Of a stretch of DNA of 64,000 nucleotides, positions 49,201-56,830 are shown piece by piece. The notes beneath the pieces are model-generated. The model ran no database searches. It worked only from the letters and a program-made list of their open reading frames with translations, and had not been told where the DNA came from. The stretch spans positions 1 through 64,000 of the forward strand of contig NZ_AUII01000004.1 in NCBI RefSeq assembly GCF_000423625.1. The letters run 5' to 3'. Numbering within the stretch: the first letter of the stretch is position 1; each line of letters begins with the position of its first letter. The position numbers and the translations under genes are program-made. The DNA is from Pseudonocardia asaccharolytica DSM 44247 = NBRC 16224. GTDB taxonomy: Bacteria > Actinomycetota > Actinomycetes > Mycobacteriales > Pseudonocardiaceae.

Positions 49201-50438
49201 ACACCCGCGAGGTGGGGCTCGACCAGTTGGTGGCCGGCGGAGTCTCGATCCGGCAGGCGGTGAAGAGCGAGCCGTGGCCATCCAAGAGCGCCGTGCTGGA
49301 GTACTGCGCGGTGTGGACCAGCCGGGCGCCGCTCGGCGAGGCCGCCGAGCGACGGGCCGATGGGTTGGTGGTTCCGGGGATTACCCCCTCGCTCGACGCG
49401 GAGGCGCGGGTGGCGGGGAACCCACACCGGCTGGTGGCGAACGCGGGGCTGTCGTTCATCGGCTCGTACGTGCTCGGGCTGGGTTTCACGATGAAGCCGG
49501 AACAGGCCCAGGAATTGATCGCGGAGGATCCGCGCAACGCCGAGGTGCTGTTCCCCTACCTCAATGGGCAGGACCTCAACTCCGACCGGGAATGCATGGC
49601 CAGTCGGTGGGTCATCAATTTCCATGACTGGACTGAAGACCAGGCGCGGGGCTATCGGCGAGTTTTTGCGGTCATCGAGTCCGAGGTGAAGCCAGAGCGG
49701 CAGCGGTGCAAGCCAAACGGCAGCTATGCGTTGCGGACACCGCTGCCGCAGCGGTACTGGCACTACGCCGACAAGAGGCCCGCGATGGTCGAGGCGATCG
49801 CGGGGTTGAAGCGGGTCGTTGTGATCACGCTCGTGAGTAAGACCGTGATGCCGGCGCTGGTGCCGACCGGCCAGGTGTTTGCTCACAAGCTCGGCGTGTT
49901 CGCCACCGACGACACCGCGATGCTGGCGCTGCTGTCGAGCGCGCCGCACTACTGGTGGACTCGTTCGCGAACCTCGACCATGAAGACGGACATCAACTAT
50001 TCTCCGTCCGATGTGTTCGAGACCTTCCCGCTGCCCACCCTCACACCCGAGCTGCGCGAGCTGGGCGACACGCTCGACACGTTCCGCCGCAATGTCATGG
50101 CATCCCGCCGGTCCGGCCTGACGAAGACGTACAACCTGGTCTTCGACCCGGGCGTCACCGATGCCGACATCGTCGAGCTGCGCGCCGTCCACGAGGCGAT
50201 CGACCGGGCCACGGTGGCGGCCTACGGCTGGGACGACCTGCTCGACCGGCTCGACCACGGCTTCCACCCGGCCGGCCGCGACACCCGGTACACGATCGGC
50301 CCGGCGGCGCAGCGGGAGATCCTGGATCGGCTGCTGGAACTCAATCATGAGCGTTACGCGGAGGAGGTCACGGCCGGGCGGCACGCCAAGAAGGGCCGCA
50401 AGCCGAAGGCGGCGAAGAACGACGGGACCCTGTTCTGA
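46197..50438 (+). CDS. drmMI: DISARM N6-adenine methylase DrmMI (PglX/Eco57I-like)
   Basis: A 1413-residue N6-adenine DNA methylase that marks host DNA. The long N-terminus (1-600) is helical with VFLLFAEERGLLPAD, as in PglX and Eco57I-like enzymes. GTHYTPRFLAEQVVEGAL leads to the SAM motif IADIAMGSAAFLVAAARYL (near 622). A tandem repeat interrupts at residues 661-698, then CLYGVDINPMAVEMAKLSL continues the fold. The catalytic motif IIGNPPFLGGKK lies near 937. The C-terminal part (about 950-1413) should recognise the target. GC there falls (35/60 at 49621-49680 against 47/60 at 48721-48780), which suggests exchange of the recognition part. ATG 46197 overlaps the drmD stop. Confidence 0.88.
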   Translation: MTGGSRRGGRGRRFAPDPVQQHRDWLALVEVTGPFLSLPVLRATWPSLEAIEPDEREELRRAHGRWRLGGEQRAWVEYVLRELLGWAGELRWADGDGDGLEPLAVAVPEHDTTVEPSFALVEPGTGDGAVKPDGVRLLGMVCEPGAAPTARVRDSAWAATPVDRLAQLCRYHGVELGLVTDGRWWALVWAPRGGVTSTAVFDAVAWPEAAERDVVRAFRSLLGRRRFFGVPEAERLVPLLRASLDSQEDITEALGVQVRQAVELLVAAIGRADVRERQAGGPGLEQVSAHEVYRGAVSVMMRVVFLLFAEERGLLPADNELYAAAYSAGRLCAELEQRALEGSEEELENSHAAWHRLLALFTAVYRGIDHPRLRMHPHNGSLFDPDTYPWLSPTSVTLSIDDRTVLHMLRAVQYVEVGSGRNRERRTLSFRQLDVEQIGYVYEGLLSFEGFRADDVVVGLVGKPGLEEEVALTDLERLGAGEGSTDMLAAALAATYKPSGIGTVRALERRLAPLGPTEREDARKKLLAVTDGDYPLAERLLPFFGVLRRDLRDLPVVILPGALYVTESALRRNTGTHYTPRFLAEQVVEGALEPLIYRVGPLQTADRSRWVPRSSAEILELKIADIAMGSAAFLVAAARYLAGALIDAWVREGAVSGGPAPGTSWSHNVDGERVSGTSWSHNVDGERVSGTSWSHDADGPGAGVGAGSRALDADEDPLVVEARRQIIEHCLYGVDINPMAVEMAKLSLWLVSMDPQRPFTFLDDRLVAGDSLLGITSLEQLEYLHMDPAKGREIHRDLFDWTAGVRQQAAAIAGLRREIGAVELGDDPIAALEHKRALLEDAQLQAGRLRLFADLAVGAALAHAGRGERGLAAGSVAAARLAGDVAAGKGELAAREQRRDWLRTDQPDGGFDRDPLHWPLVFPEVFERGGFDAIIGNPPFLGGKKISGATGSAYREYLVDVIGRAARGHADLIAYFVLRAHDLLDNSGQTGLIATNTLAQGDTREVGLDQLVAGGVSIRQAVKSEPWPSKSAVLEYCAVWTSRAPLGEAAERRADGLVVPGITPSLDAEARVAGNPHRLVANAGLSFIGSYVLGLGFTMKPEQAQELIAEDPRNAEVLFPYLNGQDLNSDRECMASRWVINFHDWTEDQARGYRRVFAVIESEVKPERQRCKPNGSYALRTPLPQRYWHYADKRPAMVEAIAGLKRVVVITLVSKTVMPALVPTGQVFAHKLGVFATDDTAMLALLSSAPHYWWTRSRTSTMKTDINYSPSDVFETFPLPTLTPELRELGDTLDTFRRNVMASRRSGLTKTYNLVFDPGVTDADIVELRAVHEAIDRATVAAYGWDDLLDRLDHGFHPAGRDTRYTIGPAAQREILDRLLELNHERYAEEVTAGRHAKKGRKPKAAKNDGTLF
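48179..48292. repeat. In-frame 42-bp tandem array carrying the CGTYATGG palindrome, inside drmMI
   Basis: Two complete 42-bp units (48179-48220, 48221-48262) are identical; a third (from 48263) matches for 19 bases and then diverges slightly. Each unit contains CGTCATGGAGCCATAACG; in the third unit the arms pair perfectly (CGTCATGG/CCATGACG). The unit length is a multiple of three, so the protein gains a 14-residue repeat (GTSWSHNVDGERVS) between methylase motifs. The same palindrome occurs three times at 27.2-27.4 kb. Confidence 0.9.
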
Positions 50439-50521
50439 TGCGCCCCGCCGCGCACGCGCGCCGCGCACACCGCCCGGTATGCGCGGCGGTGGCGACGGCG
50501 TTGCGGCGTTGGGCAGATCGG

Positions 50522-51814
50522 CTAGGTTGCGGCGCTCGGGTGGGGGAGTGGTCGTCGCCGGGGTGCCTGGTCGGGGTCGATCCATTTCGGCGGGATGAAC
50601 TCGGGAAGCCCATCGCGCAGGCGCACCACCCAGCCGGAATGGTGCACCATCCGGTGGTGGACGCGGCAGACCATCACCAGGTTGTCCCGTTTGGTCTCGC
50701 CGCCGCGTTCCCACGGCAGAATGTGATGCACCTGGCACCAGGACGGTGTTCTCCCGCACCCGGGAAACGCACAGCCGCCGTCGCGGGCGGCCACCGCGCG
50801 GCGCAGCCCGTCGGGAATCGTGCGGGTCGAGCGGCCCACGTCCAACGGCTGCCCGGCACCGCCCAGCACGATCGGCACGACGGCGGCGTCGCAGGCCAGC
50901 ATCCGCAGCTCGGGCGGGGTGAGCGAGCCGCCGAAGTCCAGCACCGCAGACCGGGCCCGGGCCTCCAGGTCCTCCAGCCGGACCAGGACGTTCAGGTGCG
51001 GGCGGTGCCCGCCGCAGTCGGGCACGCCGTCGGCGTGGTCGAGCACGTACCCGCACACCTCGGCCAGCGCCTCGGCCTGGCGTTGCGGGGTGGACCGGTC
51101 GTCGTCGCCGGTGAGCGGCGCGGCCTTGGCGTCGATGACGGTGGCGATGGCATCGAACAGCGCCGCGTCGTCGAAGCGGCCGGTGAGGGTGCCGCCGCTG
51201 CCGTCGCGGTGCCGGGCCAGGTGCAGCTCGTTGACCGGGGCCGGCGGCTCGTCGTCGGGTTCGGGCCCGTCCTGATCCAACATCTCCACCAGCCGGCTGC
51301 CGTAGCCGGCCAGCTCGCCGGGGGTGTAGATCGTCGCCTTGTCCGCGAGGTCGTGCTCCGCCCCGGCCCACACCCGCGGGGTCAGCCGCCCGGCCGCCGG
51401 GGTGGCCAGGATCTTCGCGATCACCTCGACGTGGCGCAGCGTGGTGCGGCCCTCGGCGAAGACCGCGGCGGTGGCCGCCAGCCGCGGCGGCAGCTCGGCG
51501 CCGTCCAGCCCGACCCGGGGGCAGACCTGCTCGGCCGCCACCACCCGGCGGCGGGCCTCGGCCCGCTCGTAGCCCAGCAGATCCCCGAGCGCTGCGGCGG
51601 TGGACGGGTAGCCGCGTTCGGCGAACACCCCGCGCCGGGACAACGCCGCCACCGCGCTCACCACCAGCCGGTCCAGGCGGCGGGCCAGGCCCTCGCACAG
51701 GGTCAGCACCGAGACCAGCTCGTCGTCGCCCGCGCCCGGCCCACCCGCGGCGCACAGCGCGTCCAGCGCCTCGACGGCGAGGCGGTGCGCGGCGGGCAGC
51801 GGACTCTCGGACAC
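50522..51814 (-). CDS. HNH endonuclease of the DUF222/13E12 family
   Basis: A 430-residue protein. A DUF222 domain fills the first 300 residues (ALCEGLARRLDRLVVSAVAAL type helices, LLGYERAEARRRVVAAEQV, GRTTLRHVEVIAKIL). The C-terminal HNH domain reads DGGCAFPGCGRTPSWCQVHH, HILPWERGGETKRDNLVMVC and RVHHRMVHHSGW; the two zinc-binding CxxC-like pairs and the HH/N/H residues are all present. These proteins are repeated many times in Pseudonocardia, Mycobacterium and relatives (13E12 repeats) and seem to move on their own. GTG 51814 is the start. It lies on the opposite strand inside the DISARM locus and is best read as an insertion rather than a DISARM part. Confidence 0.88.
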   Translation of the reverse strand: MSESPLPAAHRLAVEALDALCAAGGPGAGDDELVSVLTLCEGLARRLDRLVVSAVAALSRRGVFAERGYPSTAAALGDLLGYERAEARRRVVAAEQVCPRVGLDGAELPPRLAATAAVFAEGRTTLRHVEVIAKILATPAAGRLTPRVWAGAEHDLADKATIYTPGELAGYGSRLVEMLDQDGPEPDDEPPAPVNELHLARHRDGSGGTLTGRFDDAALFDAIATVIDAKAAPLTGDDDRSTPQRQAEALAEVCGYVLDHADGVPDCGGHRPHLNVLVRLEDLEARARSAVLDFGGSLTPPELRMLACDAAVVPIVLGGAGQPLDVGRSTRTIPDGLRRAVAARDGGCAFPGCGRTPSWCQVHHILPWERGGETKRDNLVMVCRVHHRMVHHSGWVVRLRDGLPEFIPPKWIDPDQAPRRRPLPHPSAAT

Positions 51815-52138
51815 GACCCCAGCCTACTCGAACTGATGTTCGACAGTCGGTCATTCGTCGCAGGTCAGAGGCATTCCAGCGCTACCGAACGGCCACTCGG
51901 CGGCGGTCGAACGGGGCTCCCCGGGCACGGGTGGACAGCGCGCACCGACCGCATCCCGCTTCGGTCGAGAGACGGACGGCCAACCCTGCTGGAACACCCA
52001 GCGCAACGGCTGGAGCCGGCACACCGGGTTCATCGTTCCGGCCATCGTGAGATCGACGGTGGCGATATCGGCCACCCACAGCCGCTCGGCCACCGCGATG
52101 ATCGAGGCGTGAGCCAGGTGTGGATGAGGCCCGTCGGA
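51815..52138. other. Gene-free stretch between the HNH gene and the broken PIN gene
   Basis: About 320 bp with no convincing gene. A short opposite-strand frame at 51851-52093 contains RLWVADI, reminiscent of an IS3 integrase, but nothing else in it fits. The stretch is less GC-rich than DISARM itself. It may be scar DNA from the insertion that split the operon. Confidence 0.4.
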
Positions 52139-52559
52139 TCAGATGTCGTGGCAGTTCAGGACGAGCCGGTCGAGGCTGTGCTGTGCACCGCGGTACGCCC
52201 ACGGCCCCGGCCGGCCTGCCGGCGCGCGGATCAGCGGGAGATTCGCCTCGAACAGCTCGATCATGCGGACCATGCGCATGTCGTTCGTGCCGAACACGAT
52301 GTACCGAGCCCCGGCTCGGCGGATGGCGTGCCGCTCGAGCGGGTTGCGCAGGATGAAACGGTCGGCACCGACGAGGATGCGCCCATCTGCAGTGGCATCG
52401 GCGATCCAGCGGACGTCGGGAACCGTCTCGGCGGGCCGCACACCGTAGCGGTCGTTGATCGTCTCGACATCCGTGACGTGACGGCGAACCGCCTCGACGA
52501 ACCGCCGCCCCCTGGGTGCTCCGATCGAGGAACAGCCGGAGCGGCGGCGGGGTGCTCAC
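52139..52559 (-). pseudogene. VapC45-like PIN toxin gene with a one-base frameshift
   Basis: Translation from GTG 52559 gives LRLFLDRSTQG and then leaves the family frame. Skipping one base in the run of five G's (plus-strand C's 52508-52512) restores RRFVEAVRRHVTDVETINDRYG, IADATADGRILVGADRFILRNP and the rest to TGA 52139, in all 139 residues. That is the length of VapC45 of Mycobacterium tuberculosis, and the start LFLDRS, the ...DATADGRILVGADR core and RHAIRRAGARYIV match that PIN-like family, which acts as RNase toxin. The start overlaps the antitoxin stop. The frameshift should inactivate it unless it is a sequencing error. Confidence 0.75.
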
Positions 52560-52919
52560 GCGGCGAGCACCCCCTCTCGCTGCGCGACCTCGGTGACCTC
52601 GTCGACCTTCAGGTCGAAGTCTCCGGCGACGTCCCCGATCGTCTCTCCGGCGCGGAGCAGGTCGCGCACGACGGCGAAGGGGGGTACCGGTATGCGTGAA
52701 GTAGGGCTTGCCGAAGTTGACGGACGGGCCGCCGCGCATCAGCGGGGGCAGCCCTGTGATCAGTGGCTTCCCGGTCACCGGGGGGCGGTCCGGGAACTCC
52801 CGGCGATATCCCTCGACCCAGGTGGCGAAGGTGGTCGGCGACATGTCGAGATGGCCGGCCGCCTCGGCAGAGGTGTGGAGCGGCACGGTGAACCGGACAT
52901 CGTCCGAAGCCTCCGCCAC
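52556..52919 (-). pseudogene. VapB45/DUF433-like antitoxin gene, shortened and frameshifted
   Basis: From ATG 52919 the product starts VRFTVPLHTSAEAAGHLDMS and WVEGYRREFP, like the N-terminus of VapB45. It then jumps to NFGKPYFTHTGTP, which is the DUF433 end of the family, so a middle part of roughly 100 residues found in full-length members is missing. At the run of six C's (plus-strand G's 52679-52684) the frame is lost; skipping one base gives FAVVRDLLRAGETIGDVAGD and EVAQREGVLAA to TGA 52556. Both genes of the pair thus carry the same kind of defect in a homopolymer. It lies divergently 62 bp from drmA. Confidence 0.7.
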
Positions 52920-52981
52920 AGCAGCAGGCCGGCGGGCCGCGACCGGCGGAACGCGGCGAATCGCGAGGAGGCCGAGGCCTG

Positions 52982-55900
52982 ATGGCGAACCCCGAGCGCG
53001 GGCTCTTCCCGAACCCGCACGGCGAGCAGCCGCCGCTGCCCGACCGGCCCGACCCGCTCGAGTGCGCGCAGGACTTCACGCCCGCGACGTCCTACGAGGT
53101 CCGCGACGAGCTCCAGGAGCTGATCCGCCGCGACCTGCTCGGGCCGTGGGACGGCGAGCACGAGCAGTTCCGCCCCGGCGCGCAGGGCCCCCGCGAGCGG
53201 TACCTCGTCGGGATGCTCGGGCCCAAGCACACACCGAGGTCGGCCCGCGACGAGGCCGACCAGGTGCCCGACACCGAGTCCGGGGTGCAGGGCGACGGCG
53301 AGGCCGAGCTGCCCGAGGTCGTCACCCCGCAGAACCTCGGGCGGATCTGGGCGTCGTCGATGGGGCTGTCCTGCGCGGTCCGCGACGACGTCCACGCGCT
53401 CCACGTGACCACCACCTGGGGGCGGTACGCGAAGCAGGAGACCGAGGACGCCGACGGCAGGACGCGCAGCGTCTGGTTCCGCGAGCCGGTCGCCGACGAG
53501 CGAGAGGTGCGGTTCGACGGCGACCCGACCCGGCGCATCCCGCTCGACGGCGCCGACCCCGACGCCCCGGGCGTGCACCTCGCCGTCGACGTCCGCCCGC
53601 GCGACGGGCACCGCGTGGTGCAGCTCGTCCTGGTCAACGCGCAGCAGGAACCGGAGCGCAACGCCGACACCGCCTGGCTCTTCCAGCCCCGGATCGTCGT
53701 CACCGCGCTCGACGGGCAGGCCGCGGTCTTCACCCCGGTCGACGACCCGGCCGACGGGGGAGCCGGCGCCACCGAGGACGTGGAGGAGACGCATCTGCGC
53801 CTGCTCTACCGCCACCACCGCCGCTACGCCACCGGCCACAACGTCGCGGTCCACCCGCACGTCCGCGACGGCGACCGGCGGTGCGCGTGGAAGCTGGAGA
53901 CGACCTGGCTGCCGACCCACGACGTCCCCTCGACGTCCGCGGCCGGCTCGGGGGCGCAGCTGTCCATGGACGCGCTCGCCGAGGCCGATCCCGCCGCGCT
54001 GCGCGCCGTCCTGGCGCCGCTGGTCGACGGCTACGACGAGTGGCTGGGGGAGCAGGACGCCGCGGTCGGCCGGCTCCCACCGGACCTCCAGCAGACCGGC
54101 GCCCACGCCGTGCGGACCGCCCGCGCCGCGGCGGAACGGATCCGCGCCGGTATCCGCCTGCTGACCACGCCGGGCGAGCCGGGCCACGACGACGCGCTGG
54201 CCGCGTTCGGGTTCGCCAACCGGGTCATGGCGCTGCAGCGCCGGCACACCGCGCTCGCCCGGCTGCGCCACGAGACGGGCTCGGGCGAGAAGGAGGGTCT
54301 GAGCTACGCCGACGCGCTCGCCCGCGTACAGGACCCGGCGAACGCGTCGTGGCGGCCGTTCCAGCTCGCGTTCGTGCTGCTCAACCTGCCCTCGCTCACC
54401 GACCCGGGCCACCCCGAGCGGGCGGCCGGCCCGGACGCCACCGTCGACCTGCTGTTCTTCCCGACCGGCGGCGGCAAGACCGAGGCCTACCTCGGCCTCA
54501 CCGCGTACACGTTCGCGATCCGCCGGCGGCACGGCGTGGTCGGCGAGGGGGCCGACGCCCGCGACGGGGCCGACGGGGTCGCCGTCCTCATGCGCTACAC
54601 GCTGCGGCTGCTCACCGCGCAGCAGTTCCAGCGGGCCGCGGCGCTGGTGTGCGCGGCCGAGGTGGTGCGCCGCGAGGACGAGGCCACCTGGGGGACCGCG
54701 CCGTTCCGGATCGGGCTGTGGGTCGGTGGCGGGGTCTCGCCGAACTGGTACCCCGACGCGCAGGAGCAGATCGCCGAGGCGCGCGAGGCCGGGAAGGGCC
54801 GCCGGGTCAACGTCCTGCAGACGCTCGCCTGCCCGTGGTGCGGGACCGCGCTGAAGGGCCACCGGGACCTGGAGCCGGACGAGGTCGCGCGCCGGGTGTT
54901 CCTGTTCTGCCCCAACGCCGAGGGCATCGATGCGTGCCCGTTCTCCAGGACGCGTTCCGCGGAGGGGCTGCCGGTCCTCACCGTCGACGAGGAGATCTAC
55001 CGCTACACCCCCGCGCTCGTCATCGCGACGGTGGACAAGCTCGCCCAGCTGCCCTGGCGCGGCTTCGCCGGCATGCTGTTCGGCCGGGTGCGGGAGCGCT
55101 GCCCCCGCCACGGCTACCGGCATGCCGACCTCGACGCCCGCATCGGCTGCGCCGACCGGCACCACGCCAAGGGTTCGTGGCCCGCGGTCAAGAGCCGGCC
55201 CGTCGTCCGCCTCCGCCCGCCGGACCTGATCATCCAGGACGAGCTGCACCTGATCTCCGGGGCGCTCGGCACCACCGTGGGCCTGTTCGAGGCCGCCGTC
55301 GACGAGCTGTGCACCTGGACGGTGCCGATGCTCGGGCCCGCAAGCGACCCTTCGGTGCCGATGCTCGGGCCCGCAAGCGACCCTTCGGTACCGGACGGCA
55401 GCGAGACCGGTCCGAAGATCGTCGCCTCGACGGCGACGACGAAACGCGCCCGCGCGCAGGTGCTCGGGGTGTTCGGACGGCGGCTCGCGATCTTCCCGCC
55501 GCCCGTGCTCGACGTCACCGACACGTTCTTCTCCCGCCAGGTGCCCGTGTCGCCGGAGCGGCCGGGGCGGCGCTACCTGGGCGTCTGCGCGCACGGGGTG
55601 CGGCTCAAGTCCGCCGAGATCCGGCTGGCCGAGATCCTGCTGCTCGCCGGGCAGACGCTGCTCGACACCCACGGCGCGCCGGCCGATCCGTACCTGACGC
55701 TCGTCGGCTACTTCAACGCCACCCGCGAGCTCGCCGGCATGCGCCGCTACCTCGACGACGACGTGGCGACCCGGGTGCGTCGGCACGGCCGACACAAGGG
55801 GCTGTCCGATCGGATCGTCACCCGCACCGGGATGCTCACGATCACCGAGCTGACCTCGCGCATCTCCTCGGCCGACATCAGCCAGGCGCTCACGAGGCTG

Positions 55901-56830
55901 GAGGTCGGGTTCGACGAGCGCCTCGACACCTCGGCGCGCCGGCGCGCCGTCGCGGCGAACTACGCGGCGTCGCGCAAGGACGGGACACCGGTGCACCCAC
56001 TCGCCCAGGAATCGTTCGCGCGCGGCGACAACGGGCCGGTGGACGTGGTGCTCGCGACGTCGATGCTGCAGGTGGGCGTGGACGTCTCCCGGTTCGGGCT
56101 GATGGTCGTCACCGGCCAGCCGAAGAACACCGCCGAGTACATCCAGGCGTCCTCACGGGTGGGTCGTGACGCGCGCCGGCCGGGGCTCGTCGTCACCCTC
56201 TACAACTGGTCCCGGCCCCGGGATCTCGCCCACTACGAGGACTTCGAGCACTACCACGCCACCTTCTACCGGCAGGTCGAGGCGCTGTCGGTCACCCCGT
56301 TCACCCGCCGTTCGCTCGACCGCGGCACGGCGGGGACGCTCGTCGCCGCCGTCCGCAACGTCGACGACGCCCACTCCCGCAACCGCGACGCGCACGACGT
56401 CCCGCTCGACGGGCCGGTGGTCGCCCGCGTCGTCGACCGGATGCTGCGGCGGGCCGCCGCCGTCGACGGGGACCGCGGCCGGCAGTACCTGGAGGAACGG
56501 ATCAAACGGTTCGCCGACGTCTGGCAGCAGCTGCGGACGGCGACGGACACCCAGCTCGGCTACGAGGAGTCGAAGGGGGCCCAGCCGCTCCGCGGGCTGC
56601 TGCACCGCGCGGGCGACGGGAGGTGGGACGACCAGACCGTCGCCATGTCCATGCGCGAGACCGAGAACGAGATCAACCTGCTCGTCCCCGCCGACCTCAA
56701 GGCCCCGCCCTACGGGGAGCCGGAATGGTCGTTCGCGCCGCCGGACCCGGACGCCGGTCCGGACGAGGAGTCCCAGCCCGAGGGCGACGAGCTGGGGGAC
56801 ACCACGCTGACCGGGAAGGGCTCACGATGA
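52982..56830 (+). CDS. drmA: DISARM helicase DrmA
   Basis: A 1282-residue SF2 helicase, one of the three core DISARM proteins. The N-terminal part (1-470) has the family stretch RYLVGMLGPKHTP and QNLGRIWASSMGLS. The helicase part has LLFFPTGGGKTEAYLGL (Walker A, near 495), a Cys set ACPWCGTALKGH, IIQDELHLISGALGTTVGLF (motif II, near 752), KIVASTATTKRA (motif III), ATSMLQVGVDVSRFGLMVV (motif V, near 1026) and YIQASSRVGRDARRPG (motif VI, near 1055). Between motifs II and III there is a duplicated 11-residue segment coded by a tandem repeat at 55321-55386. DrmA with DrmB forms the complex that blocks and loads on phage DNA ends. Its stop overlaps drmB (ATGA). Confidence 0.92.
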   Translation: MANPERGLFPNPHGEQPPLPDRPDPLECAQDFTPATSYEVRDELQELIRRDLLGPWDGEHEQFRPGAQGPRERYLVGMLGPKHTPRSARDEADQVPDTESGVQGDGEAELPEVVTPQNLGRIWASSMGLSCAVRDDVHALHVTTTWGRYAKQETEDADGRTRSVWFREPVADEREVRFDGDPTRRIPLDGADPDAPGVHLAVDVRPRDGHRVVQLVLVNAQQEPERNADTAWLFQPRIVVTALDGQAAVFTPVDDPADGGAGATEDVEETHLRLLYRHHRRYATGHNVAVHPHVRDGDRRCAWKLETTWLPTHDVPSTSAAGSGAQLSMDALAEADPAALRAVLAPLVDGYDEWLGEQDAAVGRLPPDLQQTGAHAVRTARAAAERIRAGIRLLTTPGEPGHDDALAAFGFANRVMALQRRHTALARLRHETGSGEKEGLSYADALARVQDPANASWRPFQLAFVLLNLPSLTDPGHPERAAGPDATVDLLFFPTGGGKTEAYLGLTAYTFAIRRRHGVVGEGADARDGADGVAVLMRYTLRLLTAQQFQRAAALVCAAEVVRREDEATWGTAPFRIGLWVGGGVSPNWYPDAQEQIAEAREAGKGRRVNVLQTLACPWCGTALKGHRDLEPDEVARRVFLFCPNAEGIDACPFSRTRSAEGLPVLTVDEEIYRYTPALVIATVDKLAQLPWRGFAGMLFGRVRERCPRHGYRHADLDARIGCADRHHAKGSWPAVKSRPVVRLRPPDLIIQDELHLISGALGTTVGLFEAAVDELCTWTVPMLGPASDPSVPMLGPASDPSVPDGSETGPKIVASTATTKRARAQVLGVFGRRLAIFPPPVLDVTDTFFSRQVPVSPERPGRRYLGVCAHGVRLKSAEIRLAEILLLAGQTLLDTHGAPADPYLTLVGYFNATRELAGMRRYLDDDVATRVRRHGRHKGLSDRIVTRTGMLTITELTSRISSADISQALTRLEVGFDERLDTSARRRAVAANYAASRKDGTPVHPLAQESFARGDNGPVDVVLATSMLQVGVDVSRFGLMVVTGQPKNTAEYIQASSRVGRDARRPGLVVTLYNWSRPRDLAHYEDFEHYHATFYRQVEALSVTPFTRRSLDRGTAGTLVAAVRNVDDAHSRNRDAHDVPLDGPVVARVVDRMLRRAAAVDGDRGRQYLEERIKRFADVWQQLRTATDTQLGYEESKGAQPLRGLLHRAGDGRWDDQTVAMSMRETENEINLLVPADLKAPPYGEPEWSFAPPDPDAGPDEESQPEGDELGDTTLTGKGSR
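55321..55386. repeat. 33-bp in-frame tandem duplication in drmA
   Basis: Two identical 33-bp units (55321-55353 and 55354-55386), followed by the first bases of a third. They code for VPMLGPASDPS twice, placed between helicase motifs II and III of DrmA. The unit contains GGGCCC and is rich in short palindromes. Confidence 0.9.

Noticed and set aside
51851-52093. Possible IS3 transposase remnant (RLWVADI)
   Set aside because: Only seven residues fit; the rest of the frame has no DDE features.
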